Shown piece after piece: positions 13,214-24,229 of a stretch of 64,000 nt of DNA. The position numbers and the translations under genes were made by a program. The stretch is from NCBI GenBank assembly GCA_963931865.1, contig OZ007513.1:7114157-7178156 (forward strand). Direction: 5' to 3'. The notes beneath the pieces were generated by a model. The model was not told the DNA's origin, did no database searches, and worked only from the letters and a program-made list of their open reading frames with translations. The stretch comes from Axinella damicornis (taxonomy: Eukaryota; Porifera; Demospongiae; Axinellida; Axinellidae). Within the stretch, counting starts at the first letter, position 1; each line of letters starts with the position of its first letter.

Positions 13214-14308
13214 GTGAAGTACAACAGAAGCCGTGATGTAAGGGTAGTAGACATAACGTGAACCTTTCTGCATGTTACAGTGATGTAGACACCATGAAAC
13301 TTTCACAGCTTCTGACGTCAATTGTCAATGTCTGCATCAGCAGGACAACGCATGGATTTCAGCACTTAATTCTAGGCATGGGCCGAGTCACTCCTTGGCG
13401 GTAGAAAATACAGAGGTTTCTGGAGTCCTTGCGATTTTCAGGCCAGAAGTAAACACTGGAAGCCACGTGAATGCAAAATTCAAACGTAAGCGCTTGAGCA
13501 TTCAATTGCTTCATGTGAACCAGGGCCACTTACAGCAAAGACTTACGTCGGGTCCTAGCTACAATGGTATTCTGTACACCGATCACCGGCAGATCCAGAA
13601 GGCTGAAGGCGCAATTGGGCGCTTTGCGGTCGAATCACTTGCTGAAGCTGTCGAATTAACCCATTGCACCCTGTAGCAGCCAAATGAGCCCGGAGGATTC
13701 CCATAAGCCCATAAGAATTTATATAGGGGTTTTAATATTAGGCGTTAATACTTTGTACATGTTCTTCTGTTTCTTTAAGCTGTTTGCAGTAGTAGGTAAT
13801 GAGTTAACTTCCCGCGGTATAGCATTCAACTGTGAGTCGTAAATAATATATTATAATACATGTATGCTACCTGGGAATGACCGAGTCTGCTAGTCTATCT
13901 ACTGTATGTAGCTCGCATGCATGACGTCTTGTGACTACTATACGCTGATTGGTCAGAGAACTGTAGTCATGTGATTTCCGTTCTAGTTGCAAGATCTTCG
14001 AAAACCTCTGTAAGCCTTGATTTGGTAGTGGGTCAGATATTTCTGTGCATGTGCATAAATAGAATTAGAAAACAGTGCACTCACCCTGAATAACTGTGGG
14101 GCCCATTTCCATTTGGAGTGTGTTTTCCTGGAGACGTTTCGTAAACTCGATTGAGCATTGCCTATCATCTTGGTAGCTTCCAACCATATTTGGTGAAGGA
14201 GGAGGAATGCCAGTTTCTCCTGAAGTCTGTTGGTTATCACAAGAGAAATAACATGATCTTTGAGGGTCATATCACCTATTCGGTATTTCCAATCAATCCA
14301 TACCGCAG
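13214..14308. other. intron-like or unassigned sequence
   Basis: This lies between the juxtamembrane exon and the tail exon. A 93-codon plus frame (13395-13676) and a 158-codon minus frame (13983-14459) lack family resemblance, and the latter overlaps the better-supported exon at 14309. I see no element ends. Confidence 0.4.
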
Positions 14309-15058
14309 GTTCCAGTGAAAGTTTTGGGCATATTTCGCGTTCCATCAACAGCATTCGACAGCCCAAACGTTCCCTATGACACGTCAGAGGGTGCTCATCT
14401 ATTTGCTCACAATAGCAGCTACTTTGCTCCTGGCATATGTCAGCCCTCACTGCCTGCACATCTTGGTATCAACCCAAGTTCAGAATCTCTGAGTTCGGAG
14501 CTCCTCAGGAGCTACTGCGAAGCGTGCAGCCAGTATCCAGACAGCAGTAGTGACTTTTCCTGTAGTGAGGAAGAGGATGACTTGGTATATGCCTGTGTTG
14601 ACTTCAAAACAAAGAGTTTTGTGGGAGTTTCAAAGAAGAATGACAAGCAGGATCCAACTATCACAATCACGAGGGGATTCTATGGACTCTCACAAGAAGA
14701 CGAAGTGAACATCAAGGAAATTCCCTCCTATGAAACTCTACTGGAATCAGCAGGATATCCGTCCATTCTGCCCGCGCCCACAGACGATCACCAGTCAGTT
14801 GGCTCTATGTCTGAATCTGAAGCAGTAGAGAACCAGGTACTCGGAGACAGTGTGGGTCGGGAAATATGCGCTGCACCTGATACAAACAACACGCAAATTG
14901 GCAACACAGTTCCAGCGAACCTCGCCAAGGGAGACGATGCTCTTACTGCTGCAAAGAAGTTCAGGCTTATGGCCATGCACTACAGCAAGTGCAAGTGGCC
15001 TGGCAATTCATCTAGTGACTCGGAAGTCGTAGATGATGAGTGGGAGAGCAGTTCCTGA
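14309..15058 (+). CDS. acidic cytoplasmic-tail exon, probably the last exon of the receptor gene
   Basis: Acceptor ATACCGCAG at 14308 opens a 249-codon frame to TGA. Phase 0 matches the preceding exon end at 13213 (CDSN, then VPVKVLGIFRVPS). The protein is hydrophilic, rich in Ser, Asp and Glu (SSSDFSCSEEEDDLVYACVD, DSEVVDDEWESSS), with tyrosine motifs such as PSYETLL and RGFYGLS and no membrane segment. I do not recognise a domain. The linkage to the upstream gene is an inference from phase, orientation and distance. It could instead be a separate gene whose first exons I missed. The frame is intact, unlike most others in the window. Confidence 0.55.
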   Translation, partial: VPVKVLGIFRVPSTAFDSPNVPYDTSEGAHLFAHNSSYFAPGICQPSLPAHLGINPSSESLSSELLRSYCEACSQYPDSSSDFSCSEEEDDLVYACVDFKTKSFVGVSKKNDKQDPTITITRGFYGLSQEDEVNIKEIPSYETLLESAGYPSILPAPTDDHQSVGSMSESEAVENQVLGDSVGREICAAPDTNNTQIGNTVPANLAKGDDALTAAKKFRLMAMHYSKCKWPGNSSSDSEVVDDEWESSS

Positions 15059-15416
15059 ACCCTTTCTTTGGGCCAAGAGACTGCAGATGTGTTAATGTAA
15101 GTTAATGTTATAAGTCATACCATGGCATCAGTGATACACCACTGGCAGTAGAAGATTTGGGGGGTATTTTACTTGAGAGCTGCTTTTGCCCGATGGGCCT
15201 AACAAAGTGGTCATGGTGTATAATAGTATGATCATACGTGTTGAGCTTGAATGGCCAGCTGCTGTTTCCATGGCAACATAGTACATTAGTCAGTAGCAAT
15301 GCAATGCTAGGCTCGCTAGCCTGGATAGGAGAAAGCCCAAAATGAGCCCATAATACAATGTAAGCACAGAGTGAGAAAAGTGGCACTGGAGGTACATAGG
15401 CTGTCCATTGTAGGGC
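15059..15416. other. 3' flank, no gene seen
   Basis: No supported coding sequence. It runs into the repeat cluster starting near 15417. Confidence 0.4.
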
Positions 15417-15849
15417 ACATTTAGTAGAACCATGAAGCGGCCGAAAAGCGGGTGAACAAGGTAGGGATGATAGTACAGTATATAACCCCACCCTGCCCAG
15501 TGTATTAGCTCACGCACCAACCGAATAAATATTTGAAACAGACGTTTCGGCCACTATACAGTGGCCCTCATCAGTGAAAATACAAAACAAAGCGGACAAC
15601 ACAAGTCTAAATACAGCAACGGAAAGGGGTGGGGTGGGTGTTATTAGACTTGTGTTGTCCGCTTTGTTTTGTATTTTCACTGATGAGGGCCACTGTATAG
15701 TGGCCGAAACATCATTTCAAACTTCGTGAAATATTTATTCGTTTGGTGCGCGAGCTAATACACTGCGCATGGATACACCCAACCACACAGGACTTTACAG
15801 AACCCCACCCTACAGATCTTCTCACACAATACATGAGAAGAGATACGTA

Positions 15850-15855
<6 letters not shown>
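15417..15855. mobile_element. copy of the 672-947 MITE family interrupted by a second fold-back
   Basis: Outer blocks (GTAGGGATGATAGTACAGTA, AACCCCACCCT, then CTACAGATCTTCTC and GAGAAGAGATACGTAGGGG) resemble the centre and arms of the 672-947 fold-back. A second palindrome (15500-15763) sits inside it, and AACCCCACCCT appears on both sides of the insertion. Confidence 0.65.
15500..15763. mobile_element. fold-back element with TTTCGGCCACTATACAGTGG arms
   Basis: Arms of about 110 bp (TGTATTAGCTC, AATAAATATTT, TTTCGGCCACTATACAGTGG, CCCTCATCAGTGAAAATAC, CGGACAACACAAGTCTAA) are repeated in reverse complement around a short G-rich centre at about 15615-15640. One arm has a small insertion relative to the other (AAACTTCGTG). 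No coding capacity. Confidence 0.85.

Positions 15856-15890
<35 letters not shown>
15849..15890 (+). repeat. poly-G tract
   Basis: An uninterrupted run of about 40 G directly following the MITE motif GATACGTAGGGG; the homologous place at about 835 has five G. It is a potential G-quadruplex and a likely place for length errors. Confidence 0.9.
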
Positions 15891-15891
<1 letters not shown>

Positions 15892-15894
15892 CAA

Positions 15895-16140
15895 AAAACG
15901 GTGGGTCGTGCACTGCTCAGTGTAAATTGCTGCTGTTTTGGATGAAAACCGTCGGGAGGGAGTCACCAAAATGTAATTAACTAGCCCCTCTGAAGAAAGA
16001 AGAAGAAGAAAACCGATTTTGGTGGTTTGGTGACTTTCTGGTTCGGTACTTTCACAATGCTTTTTCGCAATAATTATTGGGAGTCTTCTTGGTCAGGAAA
16101 CAATCCAAGATAAAGCGTATTCTGTTATTGATTTGAGTCA
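15895..16140 (+). repeat. dispersed repeat, copy 2
   Basis: Diverged copy of 1480-1700, with the same order of blocks (TGCTGCTGTTT, GAAAACC, CTAGCCC, GAAGAAGAAG, GGTACTTTC, GGAGTCTT). Confidence 0.65.
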
Positions 16141-16317
16141 GATGCGAAATTAGGACACTTTCATATCTCCTTGTAGGTAACTGGAGAGAGCTGTGTTGGT
16201 GTATGCCCATGCAGACACATGTACTTATAGTATAATTATTGCGTACTTATCTTTCTGTATGTCATACGTATAATTGTCTTTGTGAAATGATTAATGTATA
16301 GACAAGGCAATGAAGGG

Positions 16318-17057
16318 TAGCCTCGATCGGCTCCTCCCCAGCTTTCGTCACATACTAAAAAACGGGGAGAGAGACTGGAAGATGTCATCACATGCACAAT
16401 GACGTGGTTTTATGCGTCGTTTTGGTAATCAAATTATTGCCCACGCATGCCGTCTTTGATCTTGCTGGATGCTGCTCAGTATGACAGCGAGGAGTCCCTG
16501 GAAGCTATGTACAACGAACAACTGTGAGTCCCGAGAACAAGATTATAATTATGAATTTGGTAGCTAGAGAGGTACACAGTTAATTTCAAGTGGCAAATCA
16601 CGAGCAAACTCTCAGGCTTCCTCAGACGGTAGTACACAGGTCGTGTGTACATGTAGAATCTGTAGATCAAGAGGACCCGTGCCGGGATGCCTAGTGTACC
16701 TAGCTGGGCACCCACATGAAATACCAGGAGCCTGCAAGTTACTTGCTAGCGGATCCTGGACTTCGTTATTTAGGCTGTGTTCATAATGATTGTATAAGTT
16801 GCTGTCTGGACTCACAGTTGTTTGTTGTGGTCTTTCAAGGACTCCTTGCTGTCATACTGAGCAGCATCCAGCGCTGTGACATGTAGTCATTGAGTCTCCA
16901 GCACTATCCAACTCACGCCATCTTTTGCGTGGGTCAAAAACACCCATAAAACAACACATAATACGTCATCGTGCATGTAATGAGATCTTCCAGGCTCACT
17001 CCCCATTTTTTGTACAGTATGTGGCAAAATGCTGAGGTGGAGCCTGGGAACGAGGCT
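16318..17057. mobile_element. TAGCC-family inverted-repeat element, about 740 bp
   Basis: The left end TAGCCTCGATCGGCTCC and right end (reverse complement TAGCCTCGTTCCCAGGC) start arms of about 210 bp. These include TGGAAGAT, GATGACGT-type and GGATGCTGCTCAGTATGACA blocks in both arms, around a 290-bp loop. No intact target duplication is visible, so this is an older or rearranged copy. Confidence 0.7.
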
Positions 17058-17177
17058 ATAATGCATGACTTCAATTAGTAAACTATGATTTTTAGATTCG
17101 ACTTGCCGTCCTGCAAGCTTATAGTATCAAAGTTCGTTCCAATTAATGCACATGCCATGTGGTAACCACGCAGTCGA

Positions 17178-17490
17178 TTGCGTGCTAGCAATGGCGGCCA
17201 AAGGGAAGACAAGAAACTATTACAGCGCTCACATAATTGCCAGTACGGTGAGTTTGTACATGTAAGCACCAGTGAACGAGAGCGATCACGACTGTGTGGT
17301 CAGAATCTTTGTGGGCCTTTTGTGAGAGCTGTACTGGCAATGAAAGTCAAGTGTGGTCGAGCAATGGTGGCCGACGGCGAGACAAAAGTGCTTGTATCTC
17401 CACCGTCAAGGTGAGTTTCAGTACCAAAATTGTACGCTTGGGTCACTGCATGATAGCGATCACGGCAGAGTAGGCAGATTCTTTGTAGGC
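17178..17490 (+). repeat. dispersed first-exon-like repeat, two tandem copies
   Basis: Two related units follow each other: GCAATGGCGGCCAAAGGGAA... and GCAATGGTGGCCGACGGCGA..., each followed by GGTGAGTTT, a GCGATCACG block and TTTGTGGGCC or TTTGTAGGCC. The same unit occurs reversed at 23215-23410 and 24120-24223. It contains an ATG in fair context and a consensus splice donor, so it may be a duplicated promoter-plus-exon segment. No downstream exon is identifiable. Confidence 0.6.
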
Positions 17491-17825
17491 CATTCCTAAG
17501 GTAGTCAGAGGTTATAATTTTGTACATTACATTACGCGGCACAATTATTTTTTCCCCTACCAGGAGTGTAATAAACCTGGTTGCTCTGAACTAGCTGTCA
17601 GAGCTATATATAAACTGACCAGCTTATCACATGTTCCAGCTGGTGTACGTGTATTAGGGGTACGTGTATTAGGGGTTCCGCTTTAGGAACATCACCTGTA
17701 CATGCAGTAACACAGATAGAGAAAACTCTGTTGCTCAAGTGAGAACAGTTCACTCCATGCATAAGTACTCACATGGTCTGTATGGTGAGCTCTGACACTG
17801 CTATGGTAGGCCCCAGGGGCCTATA

Positions 17826-17850
17826 GTGTGTGGTACGTGTGTGTGTATGG

Positions 17851-17933
<83 letters not shown>

Positions 17934-18000
17934 TGTGTGTCTGTGTGGTTGTGTGTGTGTTTGTGTGTGTGTGTGGGGGGGGGGGGGGGGGGGGGGGGGG
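17826..18000 (+). repeat. (GT)n microsatellite followed by (G)n
   Basis: About 150 bp of GT with a few TA, TC and TT interruptions, then 25 G. All long frames here are translations of the repeat. Confidence 0.95.
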
Positions 18001-18650
18001 TGTACAACATTGGTTTGGGCAACTGGGACTAATCGATGAACGTTGCACGGAAATACACGGAAACAACTGAAAAGTGTACAGAGAAGACTAGTGGTGGTGT
18101 AGATAAACGAGCTGAGTGATCAAAGTCGATCAGTGTGTCCCTCAGGGTGATAGCTGGAGCTTCGCTTGGCAGTAGCTGTAGTCATCACGTTTGGTAGTAG
18201 TTGTGTGAAACCCTAGAGCTGTGTCCGTTTGGAATTCAAGCGGCAGTATGCTACAGACTTCAATTGGCATGGCGGTCCTACTGCAGTCGAGGTGATCACA
18301 CGAGGCTAATGTATGGACAGTTTCAGAGTAACCTGCCACCTCCAGGAAGTTTACCATGGGAAATGTCTTGACTTTGTGAGTGTATAGCTATGCCAAATAT
18401 CCATGGCAGGGGGCATTGCACTTTTGCCAGTAGGCGGTGAATGAAAGTTTCCCATGGTGAAAAATTAGATGGACATGTTTGCATGATGCTAGTAGTTGAA
18501 GGCAGTTCTTATATTGGCCTACCTGGCAGCTCCTTGGGCTGCCTGGCCATCCTAAAAGAGGGCAGATGTCTGTGCAAAGGGAGTCCTCTTCACCCTGGTG
18601 CCTCTCAAAGGCTGTGCAGGGATCCTGATTGGTGATGGAGAGGTGTGCTT
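18001..18650. other. no supported gene
   Basis: Unique-looking sequence between two simple-repeat tracts, with no splice-supported frame and no recognised element ends. Confidence 0.35.
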
Positions 18651-18679
18651 GGGGTCAAGGAACCATGCACTGCAGATGA

Positions 18680-19100
18680 GTGGGAGTAGGAGAACAGAGG
18701 AGGAGAGGGGGATCAAAGGGAAGAGGGGAGAGGGCAAGGGACGTGAGGGAGGGAGGGGAAGGGGAGAGAGGAAGAAAGAGGAGGAGAGAGGGAAGTGAAG
18801 AGGGAATAGGGCGAGGGACGAGCGAGGGGATAGGGTGAGGGATGAGCGAGGGGAAGGGGAGGGAGGAAGAAAGTGGAGGAGACGAGGGGAAGAGAAAGGG
18901 GATAGGGCGAGGGACATGAGGGGGGGGGGGAGGGGAGAGAGGAAGAAAGTGTAGGAGAGGGGGAAGTGAAGAGGGGATAGGGCGAGGGACGAGTGAAAGG
19001 AAGGGGAGGAAGTGGAGGATGAGAGCGGGAATGGAAAAAGGGATAGGGTGAGGGAAGGGAAGGGGAGAAAGGAAGTGGAGGGGGAGAGAGGGGGAGGAAA
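18680..19100 (+). repeat. polypurine (GGGA/GAGG) tract, about 420 bp
   Basis: Almost purely A and G on the plus strand, made of irregular repeats such as GGGGATAGGGCGAGGGACGAG. Strong strand asymmetry of this length can form triplex DNA. The proline/serine-rich minus frames are artefacts. Confidence 0.85.
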
Positions 19101-20286
19101 TTAATTTTTGCATCCTTACAACTCTACTACAGGGATATGACTATAATTTCAGTGCACTCGGTAACAGAAAACACAATAATAATGCACTCCAGCATCATTC
19201 CCAAATTGTATAGCACATCGAAACCACAACCGAAACCCAGACAGCAAGAAAGACTAAGGCGGATCCCTAGCTTTGAAACCAACCTACGTACTAGGCCTAT
19301 TCCACGGAAAATGATAGGATCGAAAGAAACACTTTATTGTTTCGATTTCATTTAGTCTGTAGTTTGTAGTATGTATGAAACCCGTGCTCCGCAAAGGCTT
19401 TCACGACAGGCGCTTCATCATCGTCGAACAAACCGGCTTCCAGCGCCTCCAGTGCCAACAGGCCACGGGAGGCCAAACTACAGTGGCAGTCTATGTTCCT
19501 ATCATAGAGTTGGTTTCTTATTCTTCTTCTATCTTAATTCGACAGTCAAGTTCAAAATTGCATGATTCTCTCATCCCCAATTCCATATCGTAGACAGTCT
19601 TGAAGAGAGTCAGCTGCCATGACTGTACCTGAATTGAGTGGGACGAAATGTCACTATGACCTTCTCACCTGTTGCCATCACTCAAATCCTCCGTCATTTC
19701 CTCCTCCCACACAGTGCAGCCATCAAAGTGGGGAATATTATACTGCATGACCATGACCTGGGACAGCCTGGGAGTGGAGAGGGTAGGGGGGAATGGAGGG
19801 CAGGGGGAGGGAGGGAGAGGGAGAGGACAGGAAGGGGGAATGAATTATCACTGGTGTACATACTCCTGGTTATGCATTCAGTAGATTCAACAATCCCATC
19901 TCTGAGATGCCATCTCCAGCTATAAATAGGCTTGACAGTGAGGAGCAGGTTGCTACAGATATTCCTGACGTATGAATTATGCTGGCCACACAAAACAGAG
20001 CAGCAGCAAAGTGCAGCAGGTATGTACGTACATTGTACATTGTACAAGGTACTTGTACTGCTCATAGGTACAGTCATCATACAGAAACATTCTGTTCCCA
20101 TGCCACTCCCACCTCCAGTTGTTGGCGTATTTAAGACTGGAGGTGGGAGTGGCATGTCCGACTGTACTGAACCCCAACTGCAATGTGCACCTTCAGCACA
20201 ATTATTCATGACAAATCACTACCACACACGTGAAAACACTTCACAGATGCCTCTCTCCCGCTTTGTGTGGGGCATATGCTCACTCG
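19101..20286. other. no supported gene; hairpin at 20099-20155
   Basis: Contains a G-rich stretch (19770-19840) and a hairpin with 21-bp arms CATGCCACTCCCACCTCCAG (20099-20155). Short frames at 19371-19593 have no resemblance I recognise. Confidence 0.4.
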
Positions 20287-20430
20287 CGCAAAAGACGTGG
20301 ATCAGGAGACACCCATAAAACACTATAGGTACACCGAACAACACAGACCATCATGTGCAAAAGACGTAAATCAGGAGACACCCACAAAACACTGTAGGTA
20401 CACCGATCAATGCTCCTTCTGGGACACCAC
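20287..20430 (+). repeat. two tandem copies of a ~72-bp unit
   Basis: GCAAAAGACGT, AATCAGGAGACACCCA, AAAACACT and TAGGTACACCGA occur twice in the same order. Confidence 0.85.
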
Positions 20431-20729
20431 CCAAACAAAGCATAGCTTCACACAGGATTGATGCTGTCAGTAGGATTTTAACGTGTATGTGCGTGACGGA
20501 AGTGGGATGTTCGTGGGGCGGGACTAGACTAGTGACGCACGACCATCGTATCTCAATTTACTGAACCTCGAACTCAACGAAGAATGTTCAAGAACATTGT
20601 GGAATCTTCCATAACAGCTGGGGCTACAGGCGGACGCAAGCAGCTACTTGTAATCTTTACGTTGTTGGGTATTGTTTATTCATTCACCAAACATTTCGGC
20701 CACCAAGAAGTAGATGTGTCTTTGATGTA

Positions 20730-21259
20730 CCGTATTTCCGCGAATAGACGCCGCGGCATTAATTTCTTTTGTTGTTCAGTTTGGTGCGGCAACAATTCGA
20801 GGGCGGCATTTATTACCTTGGGAAGTATGCCCGCGTCACGTAACAGCATCCCTACCTAGCTCCCCGGTGTCAACAAGCTGGTGAGATGGTATGGCTGTTA
20901 CAAAATTCGGTCGAGAAACACACAAAAACAACAACTCACAATGGGCAAGATTCGGCAAGTGCCGTCTGTGGCTAGAGCACTGAGCGCTTTGGCGTCGCTT
21001 TGAGACAATGCGATACACACAGGACCAGGACTATGGTGAAGAAGATGCCTTCGCGGGATGCATATGGAGGGGGATGACGACAAGCTCGAGGACTCAGACT
21101 GTCTTCTACGACTGTGTACAAAGTGCCCATGTTGTATCGTCATACCTTGCGCACGTGCTAACCCATCACGGCGTTTATTTCACTCAGTGCCTCCGATTGT
21201 GCGGGGTTTATTCGAGGATGGCGTCTATTTGAGGATGGCGTCTACTCACGGAAATACGG
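20730..21259. mobile_element. mariner-type MITE with CCGTATTTCCG ends
   Basis: The left end CCGTATTTCCGCGAATAGAC and right end (reverse complement CCGTATTTCCGTGAGTAGAC) are flanked by TA (20728-20729, 21260-21261), as expected for Tc1/mariner insertions. 530 bp, no transposase frame. It shares the CCGTA terminus with 21470-21816, 31608-32149 and 51778-52364. Confidence 0.75.
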
Positions 21260-21469
21260 TAGTACCACTTCAGTCATTGATGTACCACTGTAGAGTAATC
21301 AATGTACCACTGATGAGGGCGGCTGGATGGTAATCAAAACGTCATAACGTCGGTGTGAGTGAAAAAAATGTGACACAATTTTCAAGACTGTGAAATAGCA
21401 TAATTACCGAGTGCATTAGCACAAGGCACAGAATGGGGGATCTCCTATATGTACATACGTATGTACATA

Positions 21470-21816
21470 CCGTATATTGGGTTATTTTTGTGTTGAATAA
21501 CGTTCGCGTAATAATCATTCGTGTTGAAAAATTTTCGCGAACTCAAGCAAAGTGAACTCGCGAACACGTGTCAAGCCATAGCGATGAGGAGTACGAACGA
21601 GAATGCTGTGTTCGAGGCTACCATGTGTATCAGGAGATCTGGGAGGCAGCTGTTTGTGACCGAGAACCAAGAAACCGTACTGATTGACACGCCGTGGCAG
21701 TGTTGAAGGACAGCGTCATCATAGGACACATTACCAAAAAAATTTCGCGAGATTAATTTTCGCGATTGGAGGCATTTGCGAAAATATTTTAACATCAAAA
21801 ATAAACCAATATACGG
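21470..21816. mobile_element. mariner-type MITE with CCGTATATTGG ends
   Basis: Termini CCGTATATTGG, TTATTTTTG and TTCGCG are inverted at the two ends, with TA on both sides (21468-21469, 21817-21818). 347 bp, non-coding. Confidence 0.8.
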
Positions 21817-22139
21817 TATGTACGTACCGGAACATGTCCCGCTCAGGAATGTTGATAGGAATGTTGCAGGTTTCCTGCCAGCCAATTGAGTTCTACCGTA
21901 GAGTACGTATTAAGTGCTCAGGGTTTGGGGACATAAGAACGCCGTTGAACAACAAGCGCTGCGGTAAGCTGTGAAGGGTGGGCCCTTACTACACTGCTTT
22001 TGAACCTTTTCCCTCCGAATGCCGTGCATTTCTTCTCCCAACACACACACCACACACTCACACACAAGACACTCACCTCACACACTCCCTCACATGTGCA
22101 ACAGTGTACTTCACAGTATGCAGGTCCCATTGTGGTGTC

Positions 22140-22141
<2 letters not shown>

Positions 22142-22175
<34 letters not shown>
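22142..22175 (+). repeat. poly-G tract
   Basis: About 34 G. It is followed by a short frame (IKDIRTLLIVLVAGLAWG, donor-like GGTAAT near 22244) that resembles a signal peptide but has no clean start codon. Confidence 0.85.
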
Positions 22176-22176
<1 letters not shown>

Positions 22177-22268
22177 GGCAATATCAAGGACATCAGGACT
22201 CTCCTCATCGTCCTTGTGGCTGGCCTAGCATGGGGACATGAGGGTAATATGGTAGTACCACCCTTAGC

Positions 22269-22823
22269 TAGCCTCGTTCCCAGGCCCGAGACGGCAAGGA
22301 GAAAAGGGCCTGGTTTCCACTGTTTGCGCATGCGCTAAAGAGCGTGGACGTTCAATTATGTTTGTACACTCGTGACGTCAAAGTGGATAATGTGATCCGT
22401 ACAGTTAACTAGCTGGCTATAGTAAGCGAGTGGCATGCATTACAACAGCTCTCGATCATGCTCTCCTATGCCCTCAGGTGGCAACGCGCTCCTGAATTGA
22501 GCTAGAACGGTGACCTGCGATTGAAAGATGGGACGTTTTCATGTGGCTACCGTATGCTACCAGACCCTTCCATTTGTATTGAATAACGAATGTCGGGTAA
22601 GTCTGTTGCTGGTGGCAGTGCATTTGTGGCTGTGTCGCCCCACATCTCACGAATGGAGGACCAGTGTAGCAAAATAGACAGCGTCACACGCTCGACCATG
22701 TGACATCATTTGCACACTCCCCCCTATGAATACGTGTTACGGTTACAGATAATTAAGCACACGCGCAAACAGTGGAAACCAGGCCCTTTTCTCCTCCCTC
22801 TCTCGGGCCTGGGAACGAGGCTA
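22269..22823. mobile_element. Mutator-like MITE (TAGCC family)
   Basis: Inverted ends TAGCCTCGTTCCCAGGCCC with arms of about 65 bp (including AGAAAAGGGCCTGG and TTTCCACTGTTTGCGC), flanked by a perfect 10-bp duplication CACCCTTAGC (22259-22268, 22824-22833). Non-coding. Confidence 0.9.
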
Positions 22824-22950
22824 CACCCTTAGCATGCTGGCGAAGACAGAACAAAGGAATTCTGAGTGCAGCTGTATTGTATTTTTTCCCCCGGCAAAAT
22901 AGTATTACCATAATATAGAGATAATTATTGGACACCATCCATATTCAGAC

Positions 22951-23057
22951 ACGCTAGCACAGAATTTGTACAATTGCAGAAGTGGGTGTGACCAATGTGC
23001 ACTATCGATGGAAGGTCACGCCCACTTCTGCAATTGTACAAATTCTGTGCTAGCACG
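22951..23057. repeat. hairpin with ~44-bp near-perfect arms
   Basis: GCTAGCACAGAATTTGTACA and following bases to GGTGTGACC reappear in reverse complement at 23014-23057, with a loop of about 20 bp. Unlike the other fold-backs it has no G-tract. Confidence 0.85.
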
Positions 23058-23415
23058 TATGAAGGCTTCACGTGTTCTGATGTGTGCATACGTATACATG
23101 TACCAACTGTGTAACATCACGAGAAATGCCGAATGTAGAAAGGATAAAGAAATTCAAATTTCATTGACAATACACCTGAAGCAAATATTCACTTGTATAT
23201 CAATTAGTATTGGCCTACAGAGATTCTGACTGCACTGCCGTGATCGCTATCATGCACTGACCTGAACCTAAAACGTTGGTGCTGAAACTAACCTTGGAAG
23301 TGGAGATATGAGAGCTTTTGTCTCGCTGTCGGCCGCCATTGCTCAAGCGCTCTCTTTGACTTCTGGTGGCAGTACCGTTCTTTGGAAACGCACACGAAGA
23401 TTCTGACCACACGGC

Positions 23416-24140
23416 TGTGATCGCGGCCGTCTGTATTCGGTGGACTGGACTCGGGACTGGACTCGGGACTGGACTGTGGGACTGGACTCACAGAAAGTTG
23501 CGCTCGTCGTTTCTGAAGGCCAGAAAACAGGAAATTGCGGAACGGCACTATATAGCTGCCACCGTAGATAATAGCTCACCAAGTACGCGAGGTGTACCAA
23601 CACAGCTGTCACCATGTAGACGTAGGCAGCCTGCCGTGGTCCTACCATGCAAAACCAGCTCGACTTCGTTTCGGTGCGAATTCGTCCATAATCTGACGAC
23701 GACTTCGAGGAACACATGGCGGTCATTGCTAGCAAACTCTCGTATACCAAGTGTTACAACCATTTTGCAGCTTCTTGAACCGTTTCTATGCATGCTCCTG
23801 CCAAGTTTGGCTGGCGCTTCCGTTCCTGCTTTCCGCCTGCCTGTGCTGTAGGCCTATAATTATTCATTGTTCTTGTCCCCAGACCATTTCAGTCTGGGAA
23901 CGAGCCGATTCAGCGCATCGTTGGCGCCATGGCGCACGCGCTCTGACAGAAAGGGCTGATGGAACGGCTGATATCGAGTCATGGTCGGCTACCCCGAATG
24001 CCATTCATGTCATGTAAGTATTTTAGTAGCGTTTGATGCTTCAAAATGTTGAGCGCAACTTTCTGTGAGTCCAGTCCCACAGTCCAGTCCCGAGTCCAGT
24101 CCCGAGTCCAGTCCACCGAATACAGACGGCCCGTGATCGC
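23416..24140. mobile_element. inverted-repeat element, arms ~90 bp with GGACTGGACTCG repeats
   Basis: The arm at 23416-23503 (GATCGCGGCCGTCTGTATTC, four GGGACTGGACT-type units, CACAGAAAGTTGCGCTC) is repeated almost perfectly in reverse at 24054-24140. Both arms join copies of the first-exon-like repeat (23215-23410 and 24120-24223). Confidence 0.75.
23504..24053. other. spacer of the inverted-repeat element
   Basis: Several overlapping frames but no recognisable protein. 23877-23905 carries a degenerate TAGCC-family end (CAGTCTGGGAACGAGCC). Confidence 0.35.
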
Positions 24141-24229
24141 TGCCGTTCACTGATGCTTTCATGCCGAAACTCACCATGCTGGCACGTCTTCCATTTGGCC
24201 GCCATTGCCGACACGATCGCCATGACTGA

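Noticed and set aside
13983..14459. 158-codon minus frame
   Set aside because: It overlaps the better-supported plus exon at 14309 and shows no family resemblance.
16309..17066. Target-site duplication for the 16318-17057 element
   Set aside because: Flanks AATGAAGGG and TAATGCATG do not match well enough.
17801..18070. His/Thr and Cys/Val repeat proteins
   Set aside because: Microsatellite translation.
18552..19113. Pro/Ser-rich minus frames of 121-152 codons
   Set aside because: Polypyrimidine strand of a simple purine tract.
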